Below the pieces are notes generated by a model that searched no databases, was not told the DNA's origin, and was given only the letters and a program-made list of their open reading frames with translations. The translations under genes and the position numbers were made by a program. Below are positions 35,357 through 41,306 of a DNA stretch of 64,000 nt, one piece after another (within the stretch, counting starts at the first letter, position 1; every line of letters starts with the position of its first letter). This stretch comes from Cloacibacterium sp047601505 (GTDB taxonomy: Bacteria > Bacteroidota > Bacteroidia > Flavobacteriales > Weeksellaceae): positions 186,001 through 250,000 of the forward strand of contig NZ_JASGJD010000001.1 in NCBI RefSeq assembly GCF_047601505.1. The letters are read 5' to 3'.

Positions 35357-35476
35357 ATAAAATCGTTTGCCTTTGCAAGATGTTTTTCTCTTAAAGAAAA
35401 AAAACAAGGTAAATGGACCAAAGAAGCAAATGATTATTTTAAAGATATGGAGGTAGATAGTGTAAAAGCAAACTAA
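35357..35476 (+). pseudogene. 3' relic of a small partner gene
   Basis: Encodes the end of the family seen at 35671 and 36322: LPLQDVFLLKKK, then, after a frameshift in an A run, QGKWTKEANDYFKDMEVDSV-KAN and a stop at 35474-35476. There is no start codon and no upstream part. The frameshift lies in a homopolymer that differs in length between relics. Confidence 0.7.
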
Positions 35477-35488
35477 AACATCCAAAAG

Positions 35489-35514
35489 AAGCCAACTTTT
35501 CGGGGTTGGCTTTT
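35489..35514 (+). terminator. Terminator of partner-gene unit (copy 1 of 3)
   Basis: AAGCCAAC-TTTTCGG-GGTTGGCTT followed by T. Near-identical hairpins recur at 36134-36160 and 36776-36802, marking the unit ends. Confidence 0.8.
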
Positions 35515-35518
35515 TACT

Positions 35519-35659
35519 CTTTACAAGATTACACAGCAATGGCATACATTATGGATAAATATGGGAATTTCATTAAGCAAAAGCAATGGCACCAAATTAG
35601 AAGCTGTAAATGCACAGCAAAACCAAGACGGAACTTATTCTACCTCAACCTGTAACTAA
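35519..35659 (+). pseudogene. Orphan effector C-terminal tail (type 2), frameshifted
   Basis: Matches the tail at 36168-36309 but lacks five bases (TATGGG against TATGGAATGGG), so the frame is broken. The intact version reads AMAYIMDKYGMGISLSKSNG and ends in TCN-stop. The stop at 35657-35659 is 11 bases before the next partner gene. It is the 3' end of a lost effector C-terminus, kept attached to its partner. Confidence 0.7.
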
Positions 35660-35670
35660 ATTATAAAATT

Positions 35671-36021
35671 ATGAAAACAAAAATATTTTTATTAAGCATA
35701 TTACTATTTGTATTTTCTTGCAAATCTCAAATTAATACCTATAGCGAAGAAACCTTAAAAAAACAAAGCGAGAAAATAACCAATTTTCAGCAGCAAAGAA
35801 GAACAGCTAAAATATCAAAAATAACCATAGGAGATGTCATAAGCAAATTAGAGGTACCCATTATTTCTTTTAGTTTTGATAATGAATCTTGGGAAAGTGA
35901 CAAGGCGAATTTAATAATGTTAAACTTTTATACACAAAGAGAGTTTGTTTATAAAATGGACAATAAAATTAATTTACATAAGATATATATATATATATAT
36001 ATAAAATCCAGTAAAAAGTGA
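35671..36021 (+). CDS. Small lipoprotein, type-2 partner, probably truncated by frameshift
   Basis: 116 aa as read. Lipobox LLFVFSC with Cys17, then KSQINTYSEETLKKQSEKIT. The reading frame leaves the family sequence at an (AT)10 tract (35983-36002) followed by AAAA. One extra A would restore NPVKSDVVLQLIRRNQGKW and the remaining C-terminus to 36121. It therefore lacks about 35 C-terminal residues. It is 76-80 percent-like by eye to the 36322 gene, with which it forms a tandem duplication. Immunity-type role inferred from position behind an effector tail. Confidence 0.6.
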   Translation: MKTKIFLLSILLFVFSCKSQINTYSEETLKKQSEKITNFQQQRRTAKISKITIGDVISKLEVPIISFSFDNESWESDKANLIMLNFYTQREFVYKMDNKINLHKIYIYIYIKSSKK

Positions 36022-36133
36022 TGTGGTATTGCAATTAATTAGAAGAAACCAAGGTAAATGGACCAAAGAAGTAAATGATTATTTTAAAGATATGGAGGTA
36101 GATAGTGTAAAAGCAAACTAAAACATCCAAAAG

Positions 36134-36160
36134 AAGCCAACTTTTCGAGGTTGGCTTTTT
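36134..36160 (+). terminator. Terminator of partner-gene unit (copy 2 of 3)
   Basis: AAGCCAAC-TTTTCGA-GGTTGGCTT plus T run, 13 bases after the restored stop of the preceding gene. Confidence 0.8.
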
Positions 36161-36167
36161 ACTCTTT

Positions 36168-36309
36168 ACAAGATTACACAGCAATGGCATACATTATGGA
36201 TAAATATGGAATGGGAATTTCATTAAGCAAAAGCAATGGTACCAAATTAGAATCTGTAAATGCGAAGCAAAACCCAGATGGAACTTATTCTACACAAACT
36301 TGTAATTAA
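36168..36309 (+). pseudogene. Orphan effector C-terminal tail (type 2), frame intact
   Basis: Open frame AMAYIMDKYGMGISLSKSNG, TKLESVNAKQNPDGTYSTQT, CN-stop (36307-36309). It has no start codon or effector domain. The end shares the pattern G-x-x-L-x-K ... Cys near the terminus with the tails at 34138, 37808 and 40530. The partner gene starts 12 bases downstream. Confidence 0.72.
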
Positions 36310-36321
36310 AATTTTAAAATT

Positions 36322-36678
36322 ATGAAAACAAAGATATTATTATTAAGCTTATTATTGCTTGTAATTTCATGTAAATCACAAACCACCTATAGTGAAGAAA
36401 CCTTAAAAAAGCAAAGCGAAAAAATAACCAATTTTCAGCAGCAAAAAAGAATGGCTAAAACTTCTACAATTACCATTGAAGATATAATTAATAAATTAGA
36501 TGTGCCTATTATTTCTTTTGGTTTTGAAACTGAAACTTGGGAAAGCACTAATGTTAATGTTATTCAATTATATTTTTATACTTCTAAAGAATTTAAATAT
36601 AAAATGGATAATAAAATTAAATTTCATGATATATATATATATAAAATCCTTTGCCTTTGCAAGATGTCTTTCTTTTGA
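36322..36678 (+). CDS. Small lipoprotein, type-2 partner (second tandem copy), probably truncated
   Basis: 118 aa as read. Lipobox LLLVISC, then KSQTTYSEETLKKQSEKITN. As in the 35671 gene, the frame breaks at an AT tract, here (AT)7 at 36629-36642 followed by AAAA. With one more A the product would continue NPLPLQDVFLLKKRSQGKWT and end KAN at 36761. The same lesion in both copies suggests duplication after the mutation. The type-2 tail lies directly upstream. Confidence 0.6.
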   Translation: MKTKILLLSLLLLVISCKSQTTYSEETLKKQSEKITNFQQQKRMAKTSTITIEDIINKLDVPIISFGFETETWESTNVNVIQLYFYTSKEFKYKMDNKIKFHDIYIYKILCLCKMSFF

Positions 36679-36775
36679 AGAAAAGAAGCCAAGGTAAATG
36701 GACAAAAGAAGTAAATGATTATTTTAAAGATATGGAAGTAGAAAGCGTAAAAGCAAACTAAAAACATCCAAAAGA

Positions 36776-36802
36776 AGCCAACTTTTCGAGGTTGGCTTTT
36801 TA
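36776..36802 (+). terminator. Terminator of partner-gene unit (copy 3 of 3)
   Basis: Third copy of AAGCCAAC-TTTTCGA-GGTTGGCTT. The following unit is cut off after AGCGATGG by the REP/RAYT mini-element at 36826. Confidence 0.8.
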
Positions 36803-36825
36803 CTCTTTACAAGATTACACAGCGA

Positions 36826-36955
36826 TGGCGCGAACATCTTGCTCGTGTCCACAATAATAAAATAGTAGAAAGCTATGAGCAGAAAATATAAATTCCACAA
36901 AAAGAAGAAGCTTATTTTAATAGATAGTGTGGACGCGAACAAGATGCTCGCACCA
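36826..36955 (+). mobile_element. REP/RAYT-derived mini-element, copy 1
   Basis: The ends TGGCGCGAACATCTTGCTCG and CGAACAAGATGCTCGCACCA are imperfect inverted repeats, each containing a small internal hairpin (CGARCA...TGYTCG). Between them an ORF starts MSRKYKFH, matching the N-terminus I associate with flavobacterial REP-associated tyrosine transposases (Y1 family). It then jumps to LIDSVDANKMLAP, which resembles the C-terminal end of the same proteins. It is thus an internally deleted RAYT gene with its REP ends. It interrupts an effector tail on the left and abuts the orphan effector cassette on the right. Confidence 0.72.
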
Positions 36956-36963
36956 GCGTGGGG

Positions 36964-37808
36964 TAGAAGAAGTTACATTATATTATCTATACGACAGGAG
37001 TGGCGGAGGAAGCTGGAATATTTCTCTGCCCAACTATTATTGGTATAGAGATGCTAATATTACATTTGAAGGAAACGGAGGAACTGGCGCAGGTGGAACA
37101 ATGTCTGGTGGTGCAAGTAAGCACAATAATAAATTCCCAGATTATATGGATCCTAATGACCCATGTGCAAAAGCGAAAACCGCTTCTGCTACAGCTACCA
37201 CCAACTCAAGAAACACTACATTTACCAATGCTAAAACTTCTATTTCTGGTATGAATAATAACAAAGAAAACGGAGTGGTCTTTGGGAATGTTAATGGAGC
37301 TACACAATCTACTGGATTGCAAACAGGAGGGGAACATAGTATAACTTTGACCCACTCTTTTTCTAATCCCACAGGAGATTTGCATAACCATACAGATAAC
37401 ACACCTCCTTCTCCCGGGGATGTTTACTCCTTAATAAATGCGAGAAACAGTTTTACTAATTATAACACAAGATATGTTACCACACCAGATGGCACTCTTT
37501 ATGCTTTGGTGGTTACAGATACCGATGCTATGAATAATTTTTTACAAAATTATCCGCCTTCTATAACTCCAAATCCTAGTGGTGGAAATTATGTGAATTT
37601 CCCAACAGATATAAACAATGAGTACAACGATATTTATACTTTTTACAATGGAACAAGAGAAATGGCTCTTGCTTTTACTTTAGATAAATATAATTCAGGA
37701 ATTGTACTAACTAAAATGAATTCAAATGGAGATTTGAAAAAAATAGGTACTACAGAAACTATAAACTCTAACGGAGAAAAAACATACTTAAATAATAATT
37801 GTCAATAA
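36964..37808 (+). pseudogene. Orphan effector cassette: linker plus JAMM C-terminal domain (type 3)
   Basis: The open frame begins with 197 bp that match 33306-33502 of the full-length effector with only three mismatches, then diverges into a different C-terminus. JAMM residues are all present: Glu in NKENG, HNH (37383-37391), and SPGD about six residues later. It ends LNNNCQ. There is no N-terminal domain, signal peptide or native start; the apparent start MWTRTR comes from the adjacent mini-element. It is a silent cassette that could be joined to the full-length gene by recombination in the linker. The partner gene follows after one base. Confidence 0.72.
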
Positions 37809-37809
37809 A

Positions 37810-38262
37810 ATGAAAAATTTAATAATTACAATATTTCTATTTCTTTCAGCATTAATTAATAATCTAATTGCACAAGAAGTAATAACGTCTAAACATAATT
37901 TAGATAAAATATCAAACAAACAGGATAGTTTTTATAATAAACCATTGAAGTATTTTTTGAATAACTTAAAAATTGATATAAGTTCTTTAAGTTATCAAAA
38001 AGAATGCGAATCGAACCCTAATCAAATCATCTTAAGATTTGACGAACGTTTAGAATATAATAAAATGAGAAGTAATAAAATTATTCCAGCAAGAATTATA
38101 ATACAATTTGTACCAGATAAAGACACTCAAAATATTTTTAAACATTTGAATAATTTAGGAATTGTAGAAGATAGAGACGATATAAAAGATTTCATTAAAA
38201 AAATAGAAAATATAAAAATATTTATGATTTATGGTTACAATGAACACCAAATTGACAAGTAA
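37810..38262 (+). CDS. Small secreted partner protein, subtype B
   Basis: 150 aa. Signal peptide MKNLIITIFLFLSALINNLIA (cut before QEV), no lipobox. The mature domain (KPLKYFLNNLKIDISSLSYQ, EYNKMRSNKIIPARIIIQF) is clearly paralogous to the 38791 product and more distantly to the three subtype A lipoproteins downstream, sharing the GKPL-x-x-L-L block. It begins one base after the orphan type-3 cassette, the spacing expected for a cognate immunity protein. Immunity is inferred. Confidence 0.72.
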   Translation: MKNLIITIFLFLSALINNLIAQEVITSKHNLDKISNKQDSFYNKPLKYFLNNLKIDISSLSYQKECESNPNQIILRFDERLEYNKMRSNKIIPARIIIQFVPDKDTQNIFKHLNNLGIVEDRDDIKDFIKKIENIKIFMIYGYNEHQIDK

Positions 38263-38286
38263 TACTACATTTTTATAAGTAATCTA

Positions 38287-38727
38287 ATGCCCAATCTAAT
38301 TAAAACATTAACAATAATATCTTTTCTTATTTTTAATATTTCTTGTGCACAAACGATTATGAGAAAAGTTGCAGATGCTAGAAAAATAGAACTTAATAAA
38401 AAAGAATTTATTGGCAAGCCATTGAGCTACCTACTATCCAAAATGGATGTGGAAGTAAAATCTGTGCTCCCTGTACCTAACAAAAATAAGAACGAAATAA
38501 ATCGATTATGCCTAAGATATGTAGATGATAATATTTATAATATAACAAACAGTAAAGAAATGAAGGATAGACCTACTCAAATTTGTATAACTTTTAATCA
38601 AAATTGGGACTTGGCTGGACATACATGTAAAAATACTGAATTGAATTGTAATAATTGGACAAAAGAAGACGAAAAAAATCTGGGAGATTTAATAGTGTAT
38701 GATATATATGTAATAGGTAAAGATTAG
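38287..38727 (+). CDS. Small lipoprotein, subtype A partner 1
   Basis: 146 aa. Lipobox IFNISC with Cys20, then AQTIMRKVADARKIELNKKE. Family blocks: GKPLSYLLSKMDVEVKSVLP, ITFNQNWDLAGHTCK, WTKEDEKNLGDLIVYDIYV. It is one of three subtype A paralogs (with 39316 and 39814). The mature N-terminus lacks the acidic surface-export signal, so it should face the periplasm. It lies 24 bases after the subtype B gene. Confidence 0.72.
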   Translation: MPNLIKTLTIISFLIFNISCAQTIMRKVADARKIELNKKEFIGKPLSYLLSKMDVEVKSVLPVPNKNKNEINRLCLRYVDDNIYNITNSKEMKDRPTQICITFNQNWDLAGHTCKNTELNCNNWTKEDEKNLGDLIVYDIYVIGKD

Positions 38728-38790
38728 ATTAAACTTTGCTAATTATATAATTATGTTTTAATGGTCACCTTGCCCTTAAAAAATAATATT
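38728..38790 (+). repeat. Intergenic repeat between partner genes (copy 1 of 3)
   Basis: AGATTAAACTTTGCTAATTA, then TTTTAATGGTCACCTTGCCC to AATATTATG. Near-identical copies lie at 39751-39813 and, truncated by the mini-element, at 40255-40289. It marks the unit of partner-gene duplication. Confidence 0.75.
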
Positions 38791-39240
38791 ATGAAAAGAA
38801 ATAAGCGTTTTTTAATAGTTGTTTTACTATTAATTTTTATTAGAATAAATTCACAAGTGAAAATAGAATCTACAGATAATCTGAAATGTAGAATAGAAAA
38901 TAGTGGACAAAGTTATGTAGGTAAAACATTACAATCATTCTTAACTAATATTGGAATGGATATAAAAATGGTTACTTACGAAAGAATAAATGAAGGAAAA
39001 GATTATGACATTACATTGCTTTTTATCACAAAAAAAGAATATAATAAATTAAGGAGCCAAAAAATATTACCAGCTAGAGTTGTCATATATTTTGAAGATA
39101 ATCAACAAACAAGAAGAGCTTACGATTCATTAGAGCAGTATGGTTATGTTGAAAATGAGAAGATTCCTTATTTTTTAGACCAACTAAAAAATCTTTTGAT
39201 AAAAGACATAAGAGGCTCAGAAGATGCTATAATGAAATAA
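38791..39240 (+). CDS. Small secreted partner protein, subtype B (second copy)
   Basis: 149 aa from ATG 38791; an in-frame ATG at 38761 lies within a conserved intergenic repeat and is rejected. Signal sequence KRFLIVVLLLIFIRINS. The mature part (GKTLQSFLTNIGMDIKMVTY, EYNKLRSQKILPARVVIYFE) is paralogous to 37810. It is preceded by the intergenic repeat ATGGTCACCTTGCCCTTAAA that also precedes 39814. There is no effector tail directly upstream, so it looks like a retained extra immunity gene. Confidence 0.72.
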   Translation: MKRNKRFLIVVLLLIFIRINSQVKIESTDNLKCRIENSGQSYVGKTLQSFLTNIGMDIKMVTYERINEGKDYDITLLFITKKEYNKLRSQKILPARVVIYFEDNQQTRRAYDSLEQYGYVENEKIPYFLDQLKNLLIKDIRGSEDAIMK

Positions 39241-39315
39241 GTATTTGAAAAGAATTATCTCTATATTTTATAATTTAAATTATTGATTTTTAATGTTTTG
39301 TAATTATTGCTTATT

Positions 39316-39750
39316 ATGAGAAATCTAATTAAAACATTAACAATAATATCTTTTCTTATTTTTAATATTTCTTGTGCACAAACGATTATGAGAAAAGTTG
39401 CAGATGCTAAAAAATTAGAAATCAATAAAAAAGAATTTATTGGTAAACCACTAAGTTATTTATTGAAAACGATTAATCCAAGAATAGTATCAGTAATACC
39501 TACTCCAAATAAAAATTTTGCACAAATTAATACTATAAGCTTCTTATTTGTCAGTTTTAATGATTATAGGAGAAACTTTAATAATAATAACCAAAATACA
39601 AAAATTACGATTAGGTTTAATCAGAATTGGGATTTAATTGGAGAAAAATGTAAATCCGATATTTTAAAATGTACAGAGTGGACAAAAGAAGACGAAAAAA
39701 ATCTGGGAGATTTAGTTGTTTATGATATATATGTAACAGGAAAAGATTAG
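39316..39750 (+). CDS. Small lipoprotein, subtype A partner 2
   Basis: 144 aa from ATG 39316. The first 30 residues (RNLIKTLTIISFLIFNISCA) are nearly identical to the 38287 product at the DNA level, while the middle (TINPRIVSVIPTPNKNFAQI) diverges. The C-terminus WTKEDEKNLGDLVVYDIYV is again conserved. Conserved ends with a variable centre suggest diversifying recombination or selection on the binding surface. Confidence 0.72.
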   Translation: MRNLIKTLTIISFLIFNISCAQTIMRKVADAKKLEINKKEFIGKPLSYLLKTINPRIVSVIPTPNKNFAQINTISFLFVSFNDYRRNFNNNNQNTKITIRFNQNWDLIGEKCKSDILKCTEWTKEDEKNLGDLVVYDIYVTGKD

Positions 39751-39813
39751 ATTAAACTTTGCTAAATATATAATTATATTTTAATGATCACCTTGCCCTT
39801 AAAAAATAATATT

Positions 39814-40254
39814 ATGAAAAATACTATTAAAATACTATTAATTGGAGTATCATTAATTGCAAACTTGTCTTGTGCTCAGACGATAATGATGAAAACAACT
39901 TCTGATGCTAGAAAAATGGAACTTAACAAAAAAGAATTTATTGGTAAACCTTTGAGTTATTTTTTTAAACATATCAATGTAGAAATTAAATCAATAAAAC
40001 CAGCACCAAATAAGAATTTAAAAGAAGTTAATAGAATTGATTTTTTGTTTGTACCATATATACAATATAGAAATGACAATAGAGATATTACAGAAAAACC
40101 TACTCGAATTACCGTTATCTTTAATCAAAATTGGGATTTAATAGGAGAAAGATGTACATATAAAAAAATAGGTTGTACAGAATGGACAAAAGAAGATGAA
40201 AAAAATCTGGGAGATTTGATTGTTTATGATATTGAAGTAATAGGTAAAGACTAG
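39814..40254 (+). CDS. Small lipoprotein, subtype A partner 3
   Basis: 146 aa from ATG 39814. Lipobox IANLSC, then AQTIMMKTTSDARKMELNKK. Core FIGKPLSYFFKHINVEIKSI and C-terminal WTKEDEKNLGDLIVYDIEVI match the other subtype A members. It ends the run of five partner genes; the following intergenic repeat is cut by the second REP/RAYT mini-element. Confidence 0.72.
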   Translation: MKNTIKILLIGVSLIANLSCAQTIMMKTTSDARKMELNKKEFIGKPLSYFFKHINVEIKSIKPAPNKNLKEVNRIDFLFVPYIQYRNDNRDITEKPTRITVIFNQNWDLIGERCTYKKIGCTEWTKEDEKNLGDLIVYDIEVIGKD

Positions 40255-40289
40255 ATTAACTTTGCTAATTTTGTTTTAATGGTCACCTG

Positions 40290-40427
40290 CTGGCGCGAGC
40301 ATCTTGCTCGTGTCTGCAATAATAAAATAAAATAGTAGAAAGCTATGAGCAGAAAATATAAATTCCACGAAAAAGAAGGAGCTTATTTTAATAGATAGTG
40401 TGGACACGAGCAAGATGCTCGCGCCAG
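40290..40427 (+). mobile_element. REP/RAYT-derived mini-element, copy 2
   Basis: Perfect 25-bp terminal inverted repeats at 40290-40314 and 40403-40427 (CTGGCGCGAGCATCTTGCTC on the left), each with the internal hairpin CGAGCA-TCT-TGCTCG. The interior encodes MSRKYKFHEKEGAYFNR and a stop, the start of a RAYT transposase with the middle deleted. It breaks the intergenic repeat after GGTCACCT and is followed directly by an effector tail, so its insertion or recombination created the junction. Confidence 0.78.
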
Positions 40428-40434
40428 CGTGGGG

Positions 40435-40530
40435 GCACTACAAGTTTATAAAGTCACAAATGATTCTTCTAAAAAATTAGAGTATGATGGAAAAAATAAC
40501 CCTGTTAAAAAAACTGATTGCCCTCAATAA
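40435..40530 (+). pseudogene. Orphan effector C-terminal tail (type 1)
   Basis: The frame ALQVYKVTNDSSKKLEYDGK continues to KTDCPQ and a stop at 40528-40530. It aligns with the end of the full-length effector (LELYKVDSTTSKKLSLN ... QCP). It starts exactly where the mini-element ends. A DUF6705 gene follows, as it does after the full-length effector. Confidence 0.75.
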
Positions 40531-40547
40531 TTTTAAATTATGATATT

Positions 40548-41105
40548 ATGAAAAATATATTTTATATAATGATTGTTCTCTTTGCTGTTTCTTGCAAGGC
40601 TCAAACTTATCCATTAAGAACATATACAGAAATCCCTGAAAATGCATATTTAAAGGATACAAATAATGAATTGCAAACATATGAAGGAACTTGGAAAGGA
40701 ACTTGGAATAACAAGACTATTTACATAACACTGAAAAAAATAACTAATAAATATGATAATGTATTTAAATATTACAGAGATTATTTAATAGCAAAATTTA
40801 AAGTAATTGATAATAGTGGAAATATTTTATTTGACAACAATAATCTTGCTGATGATAAAGCAAAAATTAATGGTGGTAAATTTAGAAAGATAGATAATAA
40901 GTATAGTTTAAATTATATTGACCCTGATTTATGCTTTAAAAGTGGTTTCATTACAATACAATTTATAGATTCTAATAAAACCAAATTAGAATGGAACTTT
41001 ATGGAAAGTAGTAATCTAATTGAACCTGATTGTTTTTATCATAGTTTTTCTGCAAGCCAAAGACCTGAACCATTGCCTGTAAATATAATTTTAACCAAAC
41101 AATAA
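40548..41105 (+). CDS. DUF6705-family lipoprotein, second copy
   Basis: 185 aa from ATG 40548. Lipobox LFAVSC with Cys16. It is homologous to the 34150 product along its length: TYPLRTYTEIPENAYLKDTN, YEGTWKGTWNNKTIYITLKK, and the same end PLPVNIILTKQ. Its position 17 bases after a type-1 effector tail repeats the arrangement at 34138/34150. The right-hand 198-bp direct repeat starts inside its 3' end (41070). Confidence 0.82.
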   Translation: MKNIFYIMIVLFAVSCKAQTYPLRTYTEIPENAYLKDTNNELQTYEGTWKGTWNNKTIYITLKKITNKYDNVFKYYRDYLIAKFKVIDNSGNILFDNNNLADDKAKINGGKFRKIDNKYSLNYIDPDLCFKSGFITIQFIDSNKTKLEWNFMESSNLIEPDCFYHSFSASQRPEPLPVNIILTKQ

Positions 41106-41121
41106 TAACCAAAAACTAAAA

Positions 41122-41147
41122 AGGCTGCCTCAAAATTGAGACAGCCT
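41122..41147 (+). terminator. Terminator inside the right direct repeat
   Basis: AGGCTGCCTC-AAAATT-GAGACAGCCT, identical to 35330-35355, 17 bases after the DUF6705 stop. Confidence 0.75.
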
Positions 41148-41148
41148 A

Positions 41149-41267
41149 ATAAAATCCTTTGCCTTTGCAAGATGTTTTTCTCTTAAAGAAAAAAACAAGG
41201 TAAATGGACCAAAGAAGCAAATGATTATTTTAAAGATATGAAGGTAGATAGTGTAAAAGCAACCTAA
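41149..41267 (+). pseudogene. 3' relic of a type-2 partner gene
   Basis: Fragments LPLQDVFLLK and, in another frame, QGKWTKEANDYFKDMKVDSV followed by KAT and a stop at 41265-41267. It has no 5' part. Frames are separated by a seven-A run. It marks the right end of the island. Confidence 0.7.
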
Positions 41268-41271
41268 AAAC

Positions 41272-41301
41272 AAAAGCTCTGCAAAATTTTGCAGAGCTTT
41301 T
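41272..41301. terminator. Bidirectional terminator at the island's right edge
   Basis: AAAAGCTCTGCAAAATTTTG continuing to CAGAGCTTTT is a perfect inverted repeat (41272-41301), directly after the serine hydrolase stop on the opposite strand. Confidence 0.85.
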
Positions 41302-41306
41302 ATATA

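Larger units (their letters stand above)
35278..35476 (+). repeat. Long direct repeat, left copy (199 bp)
   Basis: By direct comparison this copy and 41070-41267 differ by three substitutions and one base in an A run. Each contains a DUF6705 3' end, a terminator hairpin and the 3' end of a small partner gene. The pair flanks about 5.8 kb of cassettes, so homologous recombination between them would delete or circularise the block. Confidence 0.8.
41070..41267 (+). repeat. Long direct repeat, right copy (198 bp)
   Basis: Partner of 35278-35476; three substitutions and one A-run indel separate them. It holds the DUF6705 3' end, a terminator (41122-41147) and the relic of a partner gene. Confidence 0.8.

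Noticed and set aside
35983..36006. On/off phase variation by changing the number of AT units
   Set aside because: With four A after the tract, the frame needed for the full C-terminus always reads TAA, whatever the AT number. Only a change in the A run restores it, so simple AT-slippage switching does not work.
36927..36963. Apparent start of the orphan effector reading MWTRTRCSHQ
   Set aside because: These codons come from the inverted end of the REP/RAYT mini-element, not from an effector. The cassette proper starts at 36964 without its own start codon.
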